From: Chloroflexota bacterium
GTDB taxonomy: Bacteria > Chloroflexota > JAJPGV01
Direction: 5' to 3'
NCBI GenBank assembly: GCA_021325635.1
Contig: JAJPGV010000046.1
Location: forward strand, 97,762-161,761
Length of the DNA stretch: 64,000 nt
Shown: one piece after another, positions 26,775 through 34,883 of the stretch
How the letters are laid out: each line of letters starts with the position of its first letter
Position numbering within the stretch: position 1 is the first letter of the stretch
Position numbers and translations under genes: made by a program
Notes under the pieces: generated by a model
What the model was told of the DNA's origin: nothing
Seen by the model: only the letters and a program-made list of their open reading frames with translations
The model's database searches: none

Positions 26775-27770
26775 CTAGGGCAGCGCCAGGTGGACGTCGT
26801 CGCTCACGGGGATCTGGACAGCTTCTCTTGCAGGCTGCCGAGATCGAAGGCCGAACTGCAGCACCGCGCCAGGCAGGCTCCATACGAATCCGATGGCGAA
26901 GGCGAGCAATGACACGGCCAGCGCCTGGCTGCCGGCTACACCGAGCTGCCCGAGGATGATGACGTTCGCGCCTTCGCGCACGCCAAAGCCGGAGACCGTG
27001 ATGGGGATGGTGACAAGGGCTGAGATGGCCGCTACCACCCAGCAGATGTCCACGAACGCCACCTGAGCGCCGACGGCTCGCATCGTCCCGAGCACGGAAA
27101 GGTTGGCAACCAGGTGCGCCGCCACGGTGATAGCAAAAGCCGCGCATAGCGGACCCGGCTGGCGGCAGGCGGCCAGCCGGTCCCAGAAGGGCGCCAGCCA
27201 GGACTCCAAGCGCCGCAGTCGCAGCAGCCTCAACAGCCCGCCGGACAGGCGGCGCAAGAGGCCGCCAAGTCGCGGATCAATCGCTCCGGCCAGAAGGAGA
27301 AGAAACAGCGCCAGCATGGCGCCGATGGCCGAGGCGATAACCATCCGCAGCGGGAAGGGATGGGTGACCGCCAGCGCGGCCAGTGCGATGGTGAAGATGG
27401 AGATGGTGCCGAGGATCTCGTCGACCACGATGGATGCGGCCACGGCGTCGCCCTTGCTATGTCGGGCCAGAATGACCCCCTTGGCCAGCTGGCCAGTCTC
27501 CTCCCCGGGCAGGATGAGGCTGTAGAAGCCACCAATGAGGTTCATGCGGATCAGCCGGCCGAGCGGCTCCCGGACACCTGCAGCCCGCAGCAGAATCTGC
27601 CACTTCCAGCTCACCAGCACGATGACCGGCACCGTCAGCAGGTTGGCCCACAGCACCCACTCCAGGGAAGCGTGGAGGAGGTTATCCACGATAGTCCCGA
27701 GGTTGATCCGGTGGAGCAGCCAGCCCAGCATTGCTCCGCTGATGACGATCCGGGCCGCGAGCCAGCGCAT
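26775..27770 (-). CDS. flippase-like integral membrane protein (YbhN/AglD/MprF-N type)
   Basis: The 331-residue protein has about eight hydrophobic helices and the signatures of the lysylphosphatidylglycerol synthase transmembrane region/UPF0104: GFYSLILPGEETGQLAKG, and AISALVTIPITVSGFGVREGANV, near the C-terminal third. The family includes putative lipid or glycolipid flippases. Nothing beside it defines a substrate, although a phosphodiester glycosidase gene is divergent from it. The ATG at 27770 begins right at the first membrane helix. Confidence 0.85.
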   Translation of the reverse strand: MRWLAARIVISGAMLGWLLHRINLGTIVDNLLHASLEWVLWANLLTVPVIVLVSWKWQILLRAAGVREPLGRLIRMNLIGGFYSLILPGEETGQLAKGVILARHSKGDAVAASIVVDEILGTISIFTIALAALAVTHPFPLRMVIASAIGAMLALFLLLLAGAIDPRLGGLLRRLSGGLLRLLRLRRLESWLAPFWDRLAACRQPGPLCAAFAITVAAHLVANLSVLGTMRAVGAQVAFVDICWVVAAISALVTIPITVSGFGVREGANVIILGQLGVAGSQALAVSLLAFAIGFVWSLPGAVLQFGLRSRQPAREAVQIPVSDDVHLALP

Positions 27771-27962
27771 CGTCAGTAAGCCTAGCGAGAGCCAGTCGCA
27801 GGAGCCAGTGATGATGGGCTGCAGGGCACGGGCCTATCCGCGCCACTACCGCCCGAAGAGGCTACTTGACATCGCCCTTCGGATCGCCCAACACCCGCTT
27901 ACCTAGCCAATTCGGCACTGCCCGCCTGGCCGCGTGTTCTCGGCCGGCCGTTAATCACACCA

Positions 27963-29156
27963 GTGAAACTCCGCTGGCAGGCCGCATTGGCGGCACTGAT
28001 GCTGACCGCTGCTATCACTCCACCGGCGTTGGCGGTCGACATCCCGTCCGGCGGCCGTGTGGGCCAGCTTCCCGGCTGGCCGCGCATCCTGGACCAGTCC
28101 ACGTCGGTCGAGCAGCTGCGCTCGGGAGTCACCCTGAGCAGCGTGCAGCTGCTGACCAGCAGCGGTCTGCTGAAGCTGTTTCAGCTGGACGTTGACCTCA
28201 CCAACCCGGATGTCAGCCTGGCCACCGTCGTCTCCCACAACTCGGTCGTCAGCACGGGCGAAACAGTGACCTCCATGGCCAACCGTACCGGCGCCCTGGG
28301 CGGTATCAACGGCGACTACTTCGCCATCCACACTTCTGGCGTGCCGCTGAACTGGACCGTGCAGAACGGCAACCTCATTCGGAGCGGCAATCGCTGGGCC
28401 GTTTTCGGCATGACCAGCGACAACCAGGTGAACATCGGCAAATACAGCTGGCTGGGGTCCGTCACCGTGACCGACAGCGGGCTGAACTATCCCATCGAGG
28501 CCCTCAACTTGCCGCTCATCGACCACCGCATCATCGTGGTGAACCAATCGATGGGATCGGTCCTAGCGGCCAAAGACGCGACGCTCACCTACCTCACGCC
28601 CGAGGGCTCCGGCGGACGCTACAAGGTGCGGGCCGTGCTCCAGCATCAGACCACGGTCCCGCCGGTCAACGGCAGCGACGTTGTGCTGGCCGGCGAGGGC
28701 GTCGCGGCTACCTGGCTGGCGTTGTACGCACCCGTGGGCTCGCACGTGCAGCTCGACTACAGCTCCATTCCCGACTGGCGCAACCTGCGGACGGCGATTG
28801 GCGGTGGTCCCATCCTGGTGAAGAACGGCTTGCCCTACCAGGATCCCGAGGCGCCGGCCTCATTCGAGACGAATCAGCCCTATCCGGTGTCTGGCGGCGG
28901 GATCAGCCAGGATGGACGGATCCTGCACCTCGTCACCGTCGAAGGGCACGAGGGCCGTCCGTACCGCGGCCTAACCCGCCCGCAATTCGCCTGGTACTTC
29001 CAGACGATCGGCGCCTGGAACGCCATGGCGTTCGACAGCGGCGGATCCGCCCAGATGGTGGCACGCCATCCCGGCCAGCCGTTCGCGACGATCGTCAACC
29101 AACCGTCGGATGGCCGCGAGCGCCCGGTAGCCGACGGCTTGTTCGTCTACGGTTAG
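27963..29156 (+). CDS. secreted phosphodiester glycosidase-family protein (NAGPA/DUF2233)
   Basis: The 397-residue protein starts at a GTG with a Sec signal peptide (about 1-24, cleavage after ALA). The mature part contains GGINGDYFAIHTSGVPLNW, TAIGGGPILVKNG and the terminal NAMAFDSGGSAQMV, typical of the phosphodiester glycosidase domain that uncovers N-acetylglucosamine-1-phosphodiesters and is found in exopolysaccharide proteins of bacteria. It acts outside the membrane, probably on wall or capsule glycans. There is no Shine-Dalgarno sequence; GTTAAT seven bases before the start could be a -10 box. Confidence 0.9.
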   Translation: MKLRWQAALAALMLTAAITPPALAVDIPSGGRVGQLPGWPRILDQSTSVEQLRSGVTLSSVQLLTSSGLLKLFQLDVDLTNPDVSLATVVSHNSVVSTGETVTSMANRTGALGGINGDYFAIHTSGVPLNWTVQNGNLIRSGNRWAVFGMTSDNQVNIGKYSWLGSVTVTDSGLNYPIEALNLPLIDHRIIVVNQSMGSVLAAKDATLTYLTPEGSGGRYKVRAVLQHQTTVPPVNGSDVVLAGEGVAATWLALYAPVGSHVQLDYSSIPDWRNLRTAIGGGPILVKNGLPYQDPEAPASFETNQPYPVSGGGISQDGRILHLVTVEGHEGRPYRGLTRPQFAWYFQTIGAWNAMAFDSGGSAQMVARHPGQPFATIVNQPSDGRERPVADGLFVYG

Positions 29157-29166
29157 GCAGCCGGCA

Positions 29167-30624
29167 TCAGTCGATCGCCACGGGCACGTCGGACAGCTGG
29201 CCGGCCTCCAACGCGGCTCGCCCACGACCCGGTGACGGCCGAGCCAGGGACGCCAGCAGTCCCACCAGCAGGAAGCCGCCCAGGATCAGGAAGGTGTCGT
29301 GCAGCCCGGCCACGCCGGCCTGGGTGCTGCTCGCAGCGACGCCCAGCACCTGACCCTGCGCGACGCTGCGAAGCGTCCAGATGATTCCGGCCACAGCCGT
29401 GCCCAGGGTAAAGCCGAGATTACGGATGAACGCCACCGTCCCCACTGCCAGACCCCGCTCCTCCGGCCTCACGAAGCGATACGCCGCGCTGGCGTTGGGG
29501 CTGACGAACAGCCCGAAGCCGATAGCCATGACGATGAGCCGCAGCACCACGTCGCTCACCCGCCAGCCCACGTTCACGCCACTGTAGAGCCACAGGCCAA
29601 GCATCGACACGAGCAGGCCGCCGGAGGCCACATAACGGGGGTCGGTGCGGTCGCTCAGCCAGCCCCCCAGAGGCTGCATGACGAAGCTGGTCACGGAGCT
29701 GGCGATCAGCATCAAGCCGGCCTCCGCCTCGGTGCGTCCCTGGATGCTGACGAGAAAGAAGGGCAGAAGGAACAGGTTGCTGCTGTTGGCCAGCGAGGTC
29801 ATCGCCTGGGCCAGCGTGGCGTTGGAAAACCCAGGCGTGCGGAACAACCCAAACCGCACCAGCGGCTGCGCCGCGGTGAGCTGGCGGGCTACGAACAGGG
29901 CGATCAACAGGGCAGTGACGCCCCCCAGGAGTCCCACGCTCGAGCTGAGCCCCTGCCTCTGCGCCTGGTTGATCGTAAGCAGCAGGCCGATGATGCTCAG
30001 CCCCACCAGCGCGGCGCCCGCAACGTCGAATCGAGCGGCGATGTCGCGCGGCCAGCGGGGAAGCACCCGAAACGCCAGCACCATGCCGAGCAACCCGATG
30101 GGCACGTTCACCAGGAAGATGGCGCGCCAGCCGAAGTAGGTCAGCAGCAGGCCGCCCAGCGTCGGACCAATCATGGAGCCGACGGAGAAGATGCTGCCGT
30201 TCAGGCCCATCACCTGTCCACGCTGGCTGGCCGGAAAGGCATCGAGCAGGATGGCGGTCGCAGACGAGATGAGCATCGAAGCGCCTACGGCCTGGATGGC
30301 ACGAAAGATCACCAGCGCCGGAATAGTCGGCGCCGCGCCGCACAGGATGGAGCCAGCGGTGAAGACCACGAAGCCAAGGTTGTACAGCCGCGAACGGCCC
30401 ACCAGATCGGCCAGGCGACCCATCGGCAGGAGCAGGCTGGTGATGACCATCAGGTACGTCAACACCACCCATTCCACGTCGGCCAGCTCGATGTGGAAGG
30501 ACTGGCGCAGGCTGGGCAGCGCCAGGTTGACCACGCTGAGATCCATCGTGGCCATGAAGGAGCCGCAAGCCACCGTCGCGAACACGAGCCATTTGTTGGG
30601 GTTCACCGGCTCGAGCATGGACAA
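29167..30624 (-). CDS. MFS drug:H+ antiporter, DHA2 (14-TMS) family
   Basis: The 485-residue protein has about 14 hydrophobic segments and the DHA2 motif 1 region MDLSVVNLALPSLR near helix 1, motif A GRLADLVGRSRLYN, and motif C GPTLGGLL. Such EmrB/QacA-like pumps export lipophilic or cationic compounds. The start is either TTG 30624 or ATG 30618. TATTCT lies six bases before the TTG, so leaderless initiation there is possible. No TetR-type regulator is adjacent. Confidence 0.92.
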   Translation of the reverse strand: MSMLEPVNPNKWLVFATVACGSFMATMDLSVVNLALPSLRQSFHIELADVEWVVLTYLMVITSLLLPMGRLADLVGRSRLYNLGFVVFTAGSILCGAAPTIPALVIFRAIQAVGASMLISSATAILLDAFPASQRGQVMGLNGSIFSVGSMIGPTLGGLLLTYFGWRAIFLVNVPIGLLGMVLAFRVLPRWPRDIAARFDVAGAALVGLSIIGLLLTINQAQRQGLSSSVGLLGGVTALLIALFVARQLTAAQPLVRFGLFRTPGFSNATLAQAMTSLANSSNLFLLPFFLVSIQGRTEAEAGLMLIASSVTSFVMQPLGGWLSDRTDPRYVASGGLLVSMLGLWLYSGVNVGWRVSDVVLRLIVMAIGFGLFVSPNASAAYRFVRPEERGLAVGTVAFIRNLGFTLGTAVAGIIWTLRSVAQGQVLGVAASSTQAGVAGLHDTFLILGGFLLVGLLASLARPSPGRGRAALEAGQLSDVPVAID

Positions 30625-30630
30625 GGTTCA

Positions 30631-30638
30631 AGAATAAT
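30631..30638. promoter_or_regulatory. overlapping divergent -10 boxes
   Basis: The eight bases AGAATAAT read as TATTCT on the minus strand (six bases before the MFS start) and AATAAT on the plus strand (nine bases before the ATG at 30648). Both genes lack a Shine-Dalgarno sequence. Two polymerases could not occupy the site together, so the genes may exclude each other. Confidence 0.4.
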
Positions 30639-30647
30639 GGGACCAAG

Positions 30648-31214
30648 ATGCGATTCGAACCGGCTCTGACCGCGGCCTTCCTCACCGGGCTTGCTCTCCT
30701 GGCCGCAGGTCAGCTGGTGAGCGCCTACGAGCTCAGCGCGGTCTTCAGCCTCGTCGGCGGAGCGCTGCTCATCGTCGTCGCCATCCGCGGTCTGGCCGGG
30801 CTGGCCGGGCTCCACCATGCCCCTGAGCCACGCCTGGCGCCCGGTGAGCGCGTGCTGGTCGAAACCCCGGACGCCATGGTGAGAAACGGTTCCCTGTTGC
30901 TGGCGAACCGCGGCCCATACCGTGCTCGGCTCACCAACCGGCGCATCCTGCTGTCCCTCAAGGTCGCCTTCGTCATCACTCAGCACGACGTAACCGTCGG
31001 CTGGCTCGGCCCCGGCAAGCCGCTATCCATACGCTCGATCGAAGTCCTGCCGGACGACCCACCCGTGGGGGAACAACCCTCCGACCGGGAAGGCTCGGGC
31101 GAGCTGCGGCTTACGCCCTGGCGCCGCTTCGGTCCACGCTGGCGGCTGTGGCTGCCCAATGCCGGGGCCTGGAAACACGCTCTGGAGGAGAGCCACGCCG
31201 GGCTCCTTCGCTGA
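30648..31214 (+). CDS. hypothetical membrane protein with PH/GRAM-like domain
   Basis: The 188-residue protein has two membrane helices (about 5-28 and 32-52) followed by a soluble part with LAPGERVLVETPDAMVRNG and YRARLTNRRILLSLKVAF, which looks like the start of a bacterial PH/GRAM-type domain (LTxRRxL motif). Function unknown. It ends one base before the stop of the convergent membrane gene at 31216. Confidence 0.75.
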   Translation: MRFEPALTAAFLTGLALLAAGQLVSAYELSAVFSLVGGALLIVVAIRGLAGLAGLHHAPEPRLAPGERVLVETPDAMVRNGSLLLANRGPYRARLTNRRILLSLKVAFVITQHDVTVGWLGPGKPLSIRSIEVLPDDPPVGEQPSDREGSGELRLTPWRRFGPRWRLWLPNAGAWKHALEESHAGLLR

Positions 31215-31215
31215 G

Positions 31216-31560
31216 CTATCGGCGCTCTGGCGTAGAAGGCGGCTCGGTGATTCCGGACTCGACCTCTACGTAGTCGCGCTCGCCTGTTTCCGGGTTGAAG
31301 CGAACTTCCATGAGCCGGCCCGACGACGGGTCCTTGAAGCGCTCGCCGGTCAGCTGCCAGCGGCCGCTCGAGCTGCTGACTCGCGGCCGGTAGCGTCCCC
31401 GCTCGAAGGCAGTGGCAGCCAGCAGCAGGGCACCGCTAATGGCCAGATACATCGTCAGGACCTCGGGACCCTTAGCGCTGTACGTCACCAGGGCACCGAG
31501 GAGGTACAGCGCGCCTATCCCCGCGGCGAGCTGACGCAGCCGGCTCTTATTCCGCTTCAA
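31216..31560 (-). CDS. small membrane protein, unknown
   Basis: The 114-residue protein begins with a basic KRNKSRLR stretch, has two membrane helices (about 11-28 and 34-50), then a hydrophilic tail with WQLTGERFKDPSSGRLMEVRFNPETGERDYVE. The tail pattern (PSSGRLMEVRFNPETGER) looks conserved and structured, but I recognise no family. The ATG overlaps the YbjQ gene's TGA (ATGA), so they are co-translated. Confidence 0.75.
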   Translation of the reverse strand: MKRNKSRLRQLAAGIGALYLLGALVTYSAKGPEVLTMYLAISGALLLAATAFERGRYRPRVSSSSGRWQLTGERFKDPSSGRLMEVRFNPETGERDYVEVESGITEPPSTPERR

Positions 31561-31865
31561 TGACCGCCGCGGGGATAGGCTACGACCTCGGTCATCGTTT
31601 GGCCAATCTCGGACGAATCGAATTGCATGCGCAGGATGGCGTTCGCGCCCATCACCGTGGCGTTCTGGATCATGCGGTCGACCGCGTGGCGGCGCGCGTC
31701 TTCCAGGAGCTGGGTGTACTCAGTGATCTCACCGCCGCCCAACGATCGCAGCCCGGCCATGATGTTGCCTCCCAGCCCACGGCTTCGAACGACCAGTCCG
31801 AACACCTGACCCTTGGTCTCGCGTACCCGGTAGCCCGCCACCGTCTCCGTCGTCGTCACAATCAT
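31557..31865 (-). CDS. YbjQ/UPF0145 heavy-metal-binding-domain protein
   Basis: The 102-residue product matches YbjQ: TTTETVAGYRVRETKGQVFG, VRSRGLGGNIMAGLRSLGGGE, and MGANAILRMQFDSS are the family's characteristic stretches. Crystal structures show pentamers; the biochemical role is unsettled. The ATG at 31865 is six bases after TACGAT with no ribosome binding site. The frame extends upstream to 31949 without support. Confidence 0.92.
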   Translation of the reverse strand: MIVTTTETVAGYRVRETKGQVFGLVVRSRGLGGNIMAGLRSLGGGEITEYTQLLEDARRHAVDRMIQNATVMGANAILRMQFDSSEIGQTMTEVVAYPRGGH

Positions 31866-31871
31866 GCGACC

Positions 31872-31877
31872 ATCGTA
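31872..31877 (-). promoter_or_regulatory. candidate -10 box for the ybjQ-type gene
   Basis: TACGAT on the minus strand ends six bases before the ATG at 31865, the same spacing as for the fhaA-like gene, and no Shine-Dalgarno sequence is present. Confidence 0.42.
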
Positions 31878-31885
31878 ACCAGCAG

Positions 31886-32761
31886 ATGGCAAGCCGCAAG
31901 GGGGATAGCCGGACGGTGCGGGAGGTCTTCGTGTACCGACCCGGTGCAATTGGCGACACCATCCTGACCCTGCCAGCGCTGGCCGCGCTGCGCAGGCGCT
32001 TCCCCACTTGCCGGATGACGTTTGCCGGGAACGCTGCCGTACTCCCTCTGCTGCCCGTGGACGAACGGCTCAGCGCCGACGATCCGCGCCTGCTGCCGCT
32101 GTTCGAGGAGCCACCACGTCCCTGGAGGCAGTTCGACCTGCAGGTCGTTTTTGCCCGGCAGCCCGCCCTGGGCGACATCCAACGCGATCCGATCGAGGCC
32201 GTCAGCCGGGCACGGCACGTGGCGGACTGGCTGGTGGAGGCAATCGATCCCGGCTTTGCCGATCGGACCCCGCGGCTGGCATTTCAATCGCCGCTGCCAG
32301 CCGGTCCCGACCAACCGCGGCCATTCGTCATTCACCCCGGAGCCGGTGGACCGCTCAAATGCTGGCCGGCCGCCAACTTTGCCCGCGTGGTGGAACAGAT
32401 CGGCTGGCCGGTTGCCGTGATCGCCGGGCCGGCCGACGACAGCGCGGTGGAGGCCTTTGCCTCCTCCTGCCAGGTGGCCTTCGAGCTATGGAAGGGGCTC
32501 GATCTGGCGACGCTCGCCGCCAAGCTCAGCCGCGCGCGCGGCTTCCTGGGCAACGATTCGGGCATCAGTCACCTGGCGGCTGCGCTGGGAGTGCCCACGG
32601 CGGCGGTGTACCTGACCACGGACCCCGCGGTGTGGGGCATACGGGGACGCCACGTCCGCAGACTCCCTGGCAACGTCACCGTCGGGGAGACCGTGACGTC
32701 CTGCCAGGATCTGATGCTGGAGAGCGCGGCACAGGTATTGCGGTCCGAGCAGGCAGTTTGA
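31886..32761 (+). CDS. glycosyltransferase family 9 (heptosyltransferase-like)
   Basis: The 291-residue protein starts with EVFVYRPGAIGDTILTLPALAALRRRFP, the GT9 N-terminal strand and helix, and has FVIHPGAGGPLKCWP plus FLGNDSGISHLAAALGVPTAAVY, which form the nucleotide-sugar site. In Gram-negatives GT9 enzymes add heptose to LPS core; in organisms without LPS the acceptor is another glycan. A GTG at 31916 is an alternative start with GGGGGA ten bases upstream and would begin close to the first strand. Confidence 0.9.
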   Translation: MASRKGDSRTVREVFVYRPGAIGDTILTLPALAALRRRFPTCRMTFAGNAAVLPLLPVDERLSADDPRLLPLFEEPPRPWRQFDLQVVFARQPALGDIQRDPIEAVSRARHVADWLVEAIDPGFADRTPRLAFQSPLPAGPDQPRPFVIHPGAGGPLKCWPAANFARVVEQIGWPVAVIAGPADDSAVEAFASSCQVAFELWKGLDLATLAAKLSRARGFLGNDSGISHLAAALGVPTAAVYLTTDPAVWGIRGRHVRRLPGNVTVGETVTSCQDLMLESAAQVLRSEQAV

Positions 32762-32861
32762 CAAGACCCGTAGCAGAACCGAACGAAACATCGTTATACA
32801 ACTCGCCCACTTCGACGGAACGTACGGAGGCGGCGAACTGGCAAGGGGAATCAGCACGAAC

Positions 32862-33035
32862 ATGGTAATCAAGCAACGTCAATCGGTTTTCGATGGCTTC
32901 CTTCTGCGAGTCGTGCTGCCGTACGTGCACCAATCGCACTTTCGTCCGCTGATGCACATCGCCTCGCTGTGGCATCACACCATCCGCGAGGCTCAGGCCG
33001 GCCGAAAAGCGACCGGCTATCAGGCCGCTCCCTAG
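32862..33035 (+). CDS. possible small hypothetical protein
   Basis: A 57-codon ATG frame follows the GT9 gene by 100 bases. The product is basic and His-rich (QSHFRPLMHIASLWHHTIREA) without a recognised domain. AAGGGGA is 13 bases upstream, rather far. Codon use is acceptable. It may be a real small protein or chance. Confidence 0.4.
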   Translation: MVIKQRQSVFDGFLLRVVLPYVHQSHFRPLMHIASLWHHTIREAQAGRKATGYQAAP

Positions 33036-33047
33036 CCGGCTGGCCAG

Positions 33048-33344
33048 CTACAGCAGCTCGGCCACTTCCGTCTCGTAGTTCAGCAGCTCAGCCTCCCCCA
33101 GCTTGAGCCCGGCAACAAAGCTGGCCACCTTGGAAATCACCTCCTGCCCGTGACGCACGTCCGTGGTCAGGCACACAACACCGATCTCCGACAGCTGCCA
33201 CAGGTCCAGGGCACCCACTTCGGCGACGGCCACCTCGAAATGACTTCTCACCTGGCCGATGACGGACTTGACGATCTGTCGCTTCGCCTTCAGCGAGCGG
33301 CTCAATGGAAGATGCAGCTTGATCTTGCAGGCGACGACGGTCAT
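33048..33344 (-). CDS. DUF503 (YlxP-like) protein
   Basis: The 98-residue protein opens VVACKIKLHLPLSRSLKAKRQIVKSVI, the DUF503 signature, and continues with FEVAVAEVGALDLWQLSEIGVV. In Bacillus the ylxP gene sits in the nusA-infB operon; its role is thought to be linked to ribosome assembly but is not settled. Here it stands alone downstream of LmbE. GGAG lies upstream of the ATG at 33344. Confidence 0.92.
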   Translation of the reverse strand: MTVVACKIKLHLPLSRSLKAKRQIVKSVIGQVRSHFEVAVAEVGALDLWQLSEIGVVCLTTDVRHGQEVISKVASFVAGLKLGEAELLNYETEVAELL

Positions 33345-33372
33345 GCGATCGACTCCGGCGGAAGTGTGCTTT

Positions 33373-33488
33373 TTGACATACCACAGCCGCGCCGAATAGG
33401 CGTACCGTAAGCGCTGGACGAGGGTAGAAGGGGTGCGGTGTGGGGCCGCGTCCAGGGCGGGAGGTCAGCTTGACCTCCCGCCTTTTTA
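33373..33488 (+). ncRNA. candidate structured small RNA with its own promoter and terminator
   Basis: Plus-strand signals line up in a stretch without a plus-strand gene. TTGACA (33373-33378) is a perfect -35 box, but the -10 region at 33395-33401 is weak (AATAGGC). CTGGACG (33414-33420) pairs with CGTCCAG (33449-33455), and this stem abuts a strong intrinsic terminator (33456-33488). The RNA would be about 80-90 nt. It does not match SRP RNA, 6S, tRNA or a riboswitch class that I know. It could instead be the tail of a long antisense transcript over DUF503. Confidence 0.4.
33456..33488 (+). terminator. strong intrinsic terminator, plus strand
   Basis: GGCGGGAGGTCA and TGACCTCCCGCC form a perfect 12-bp stem with a GCT loop, directly followed by five T (33483-33487). 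The T run is on the plus strand, although both flanking genes are on the minus strand; the last T bases overlap the LmbE stop codon. On the minus strand the hairpin lacks a T run. Confidence 0.85.
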
Positions 33489-34193
33489 TCTCGTAATGAC
33501 GTGCCGGAAGTTCTCGGCATAGGCCATAGCATGTACCACACCGACCTCCTGGCAGCGCTGACGCATCCACGTATCGACCCACTCCCCGTCGGGGAACTGG
33601 CTCTTGTGGCAGCGTAGCGCCTCGACCTTCAGCTCGATCGTTGAGCTGATGTCGAAGGCCATGTTGGGCTGATTCGCCATGAACAGATACACCTCGTGCA
33701 CTTCGTGCGGGCGCAGGCCTTGGGCGAGCTGTTCGGGGTAGTGCAGCGCGTCCCGTGAGATGGGATAGACGACGTCCAGCACGGTCGTGCCCACGACGCG
33801 GTGATCGGGATGGTTGAGATTGCCGCGATCGTACATGTGGACGCTCGCATCGTGGGTGAAGATCACGTCCGGGCGGTAGCGCCGCACCATTTCCGCCATC
33901 GTCTTGCGCAGCTCCAACGTGAGCTCGAGCTCACCGTCCCGCCCGTCCAGGAAGCGCACTTCCCTCACGCCTAGCGTGGCCGCGGCCGAGCGCTGCTCGC
34001 CGGTCCGGATGTCCGCCAGCCGCTCGCTGGTCATGTCCGGATCGCTGCTGCCTTTGTCACCGCGAGTGCAGATGAGGTAGGTGATTTCCTTACCCTGCCG
34101 CGCCCATTTGGCCATGGTGCCGCCACAGCCGATGTCCGCGTCGTCCGGGTGAGCGGCTACGACCAGCACCCGCTGGATCTCCTGCTCGGTCAT
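33486..34193 (-). CDS. PIG-L/LmbE-family deacetylase
   Basis: The 235-residue protein has the zinc motif AAHPDDADIG (His, Asp, Asp) and the distal NHPDHR with its His, plus FLDGRDGEL. These enzymes remove acetyl groups from GlcNAc-type conjugates such as mycothiol, bacillithiol or glycolipid precursors. Which substrate applies here cannot be told. TACACT is seven bases before the ATG at 34193 and the gap to the upstream anti-sigma gene is 18 bases, so it could be leaderless or just part of that operon. Confidence 0.93.
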   Translation of the reverse strand: MTEQEIQRVLVVAAHPDDADIGCGGTMAKWARQGKEITYLICTRGDKGSSDPDMTSERLADIRTGEQRSAAATLGVREVRFLDGRDGELELTLELRKTMAEMVRRYRPDVIFTHDASVHMYDRGNLNHPDHRVVGTTVLDVVYPISRDALHYPEQLAQGLRPHEVHEVYLFMANQPNMAFDISSTIELKVEALRCHKSQFPDGEWVDTWMRQRCQEVGVVHAMAYAENFRHVITR

Positions 34194-34200
34194 ACGTCCG

Positions 34201-34206
34201 AGTGTA
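34201..34206 (-). promoter_or_regulatory. candidate -10 box before the LmbE gene
   Basis: TACACT on the minus strand is followed by seven bases and the ATG at 34193. It sits in the short gap after the anti-sigma gene. Spacing matches the leaderless pattern at other genes, but read-through from the anti-sigma gene is equally possible. Confidence 0.33.
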
Positions 34207-34211
34207 GAGAC

Positions 34212-34883
34212 TTACCTCAACGAGCCGGCAACGAAGGGTTGGCTGGTAGGGGTGGTCGACCCCGTGGGACCCGGCTCCGAGGTGACCGCGACCACGTCGT
34301 AGCTGCCCACGTCGCCTTTGAGCAGCACTGAGGCCGCGCCGTCCGGGCCCGGTCTGAAGACGCCGGCCGCCACCGGCTGGCTGTCCTTGATCAGCCAGAC
34401 CTCGAACACCTGACTGGCCTGCAGCGTTGGAAGCCGATCCAGCATCAGCGTGGCCGTCTTCTGGGCCGGCAGATAGACCAGGGTCCCCGTTGTCGCGGCG
34501 TCGCCGGCCGATCCGAGCTTCCACTGCACGGGGGCGGCGGCGAGCTGGGCAGTGACCAGGTAATCTCGAACGCCCAGGCCCAGCGCCAGGAGGGCCAGCG
34601 CCGCGGCGGCGAGACCCATCCAGGCTCGCCGCCACACAGGCGGACGAAGGAGCTGGGGCTCCAGGTCCTTGTAGACCCGGGCCATCAAGCGTCGCTTGGT
34701 GAGATCGGGCACGTCTCGTGGCAAAAGGCTCATTGGCAGCATCCCCGCTATTCGCCGGTAGTCGGCCACCTGATTGTGGACGTGGCACGACGACAGGTGC
34801 TCCTGCACCAAGCGCTCCTCCTCCGGGCTGGCTCCGCCGAGAGCCAAGCCGGCAAGCAGCTCATCCACCTCTTTGCAGGTCAT
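34212..34883 (-). CDS. RskA-type membrane anti-sigma factor with altered zinc motif
   Basis: The 223-residue protein has an N-terminal anti-sigma domain (about 1-60), a membrane helix (about 85-107) and an outside domain with SQVFEVWLIKDSQPVAAGVF, matching the RskA C-terminal domain (anti-sigma-K). The zinc anti-sigma motif HxxxCxxC reads HLSSCHVH, so His stands where the second Cys is expected, with an additional His between. Zinc may be bound differently or not at all. The ATG overlaps the sigma stop (ATGA), confirming the pair. Confidence 0.88.
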   Translation of the reverse strand: MTCKEVDELLAGLALGGASPEEERLVQEHLSSCHVHNQVADYRRIAGMLPMSLLPRDVPDLTKRRLMARVYKDLEPQLLRPPVWRRAWMGLAAAALALLALGLGVRDYLVTAQLAAAPVQWKLGSAGDAATTGTLVYLPAQKTATLMLDRLPTLQASQVFEVWLIKDSQPVAAGVFRPGPDGAASVLLKGDVGSYDVVAVTSEPGPTGSTTPTSQPFVAGSLR

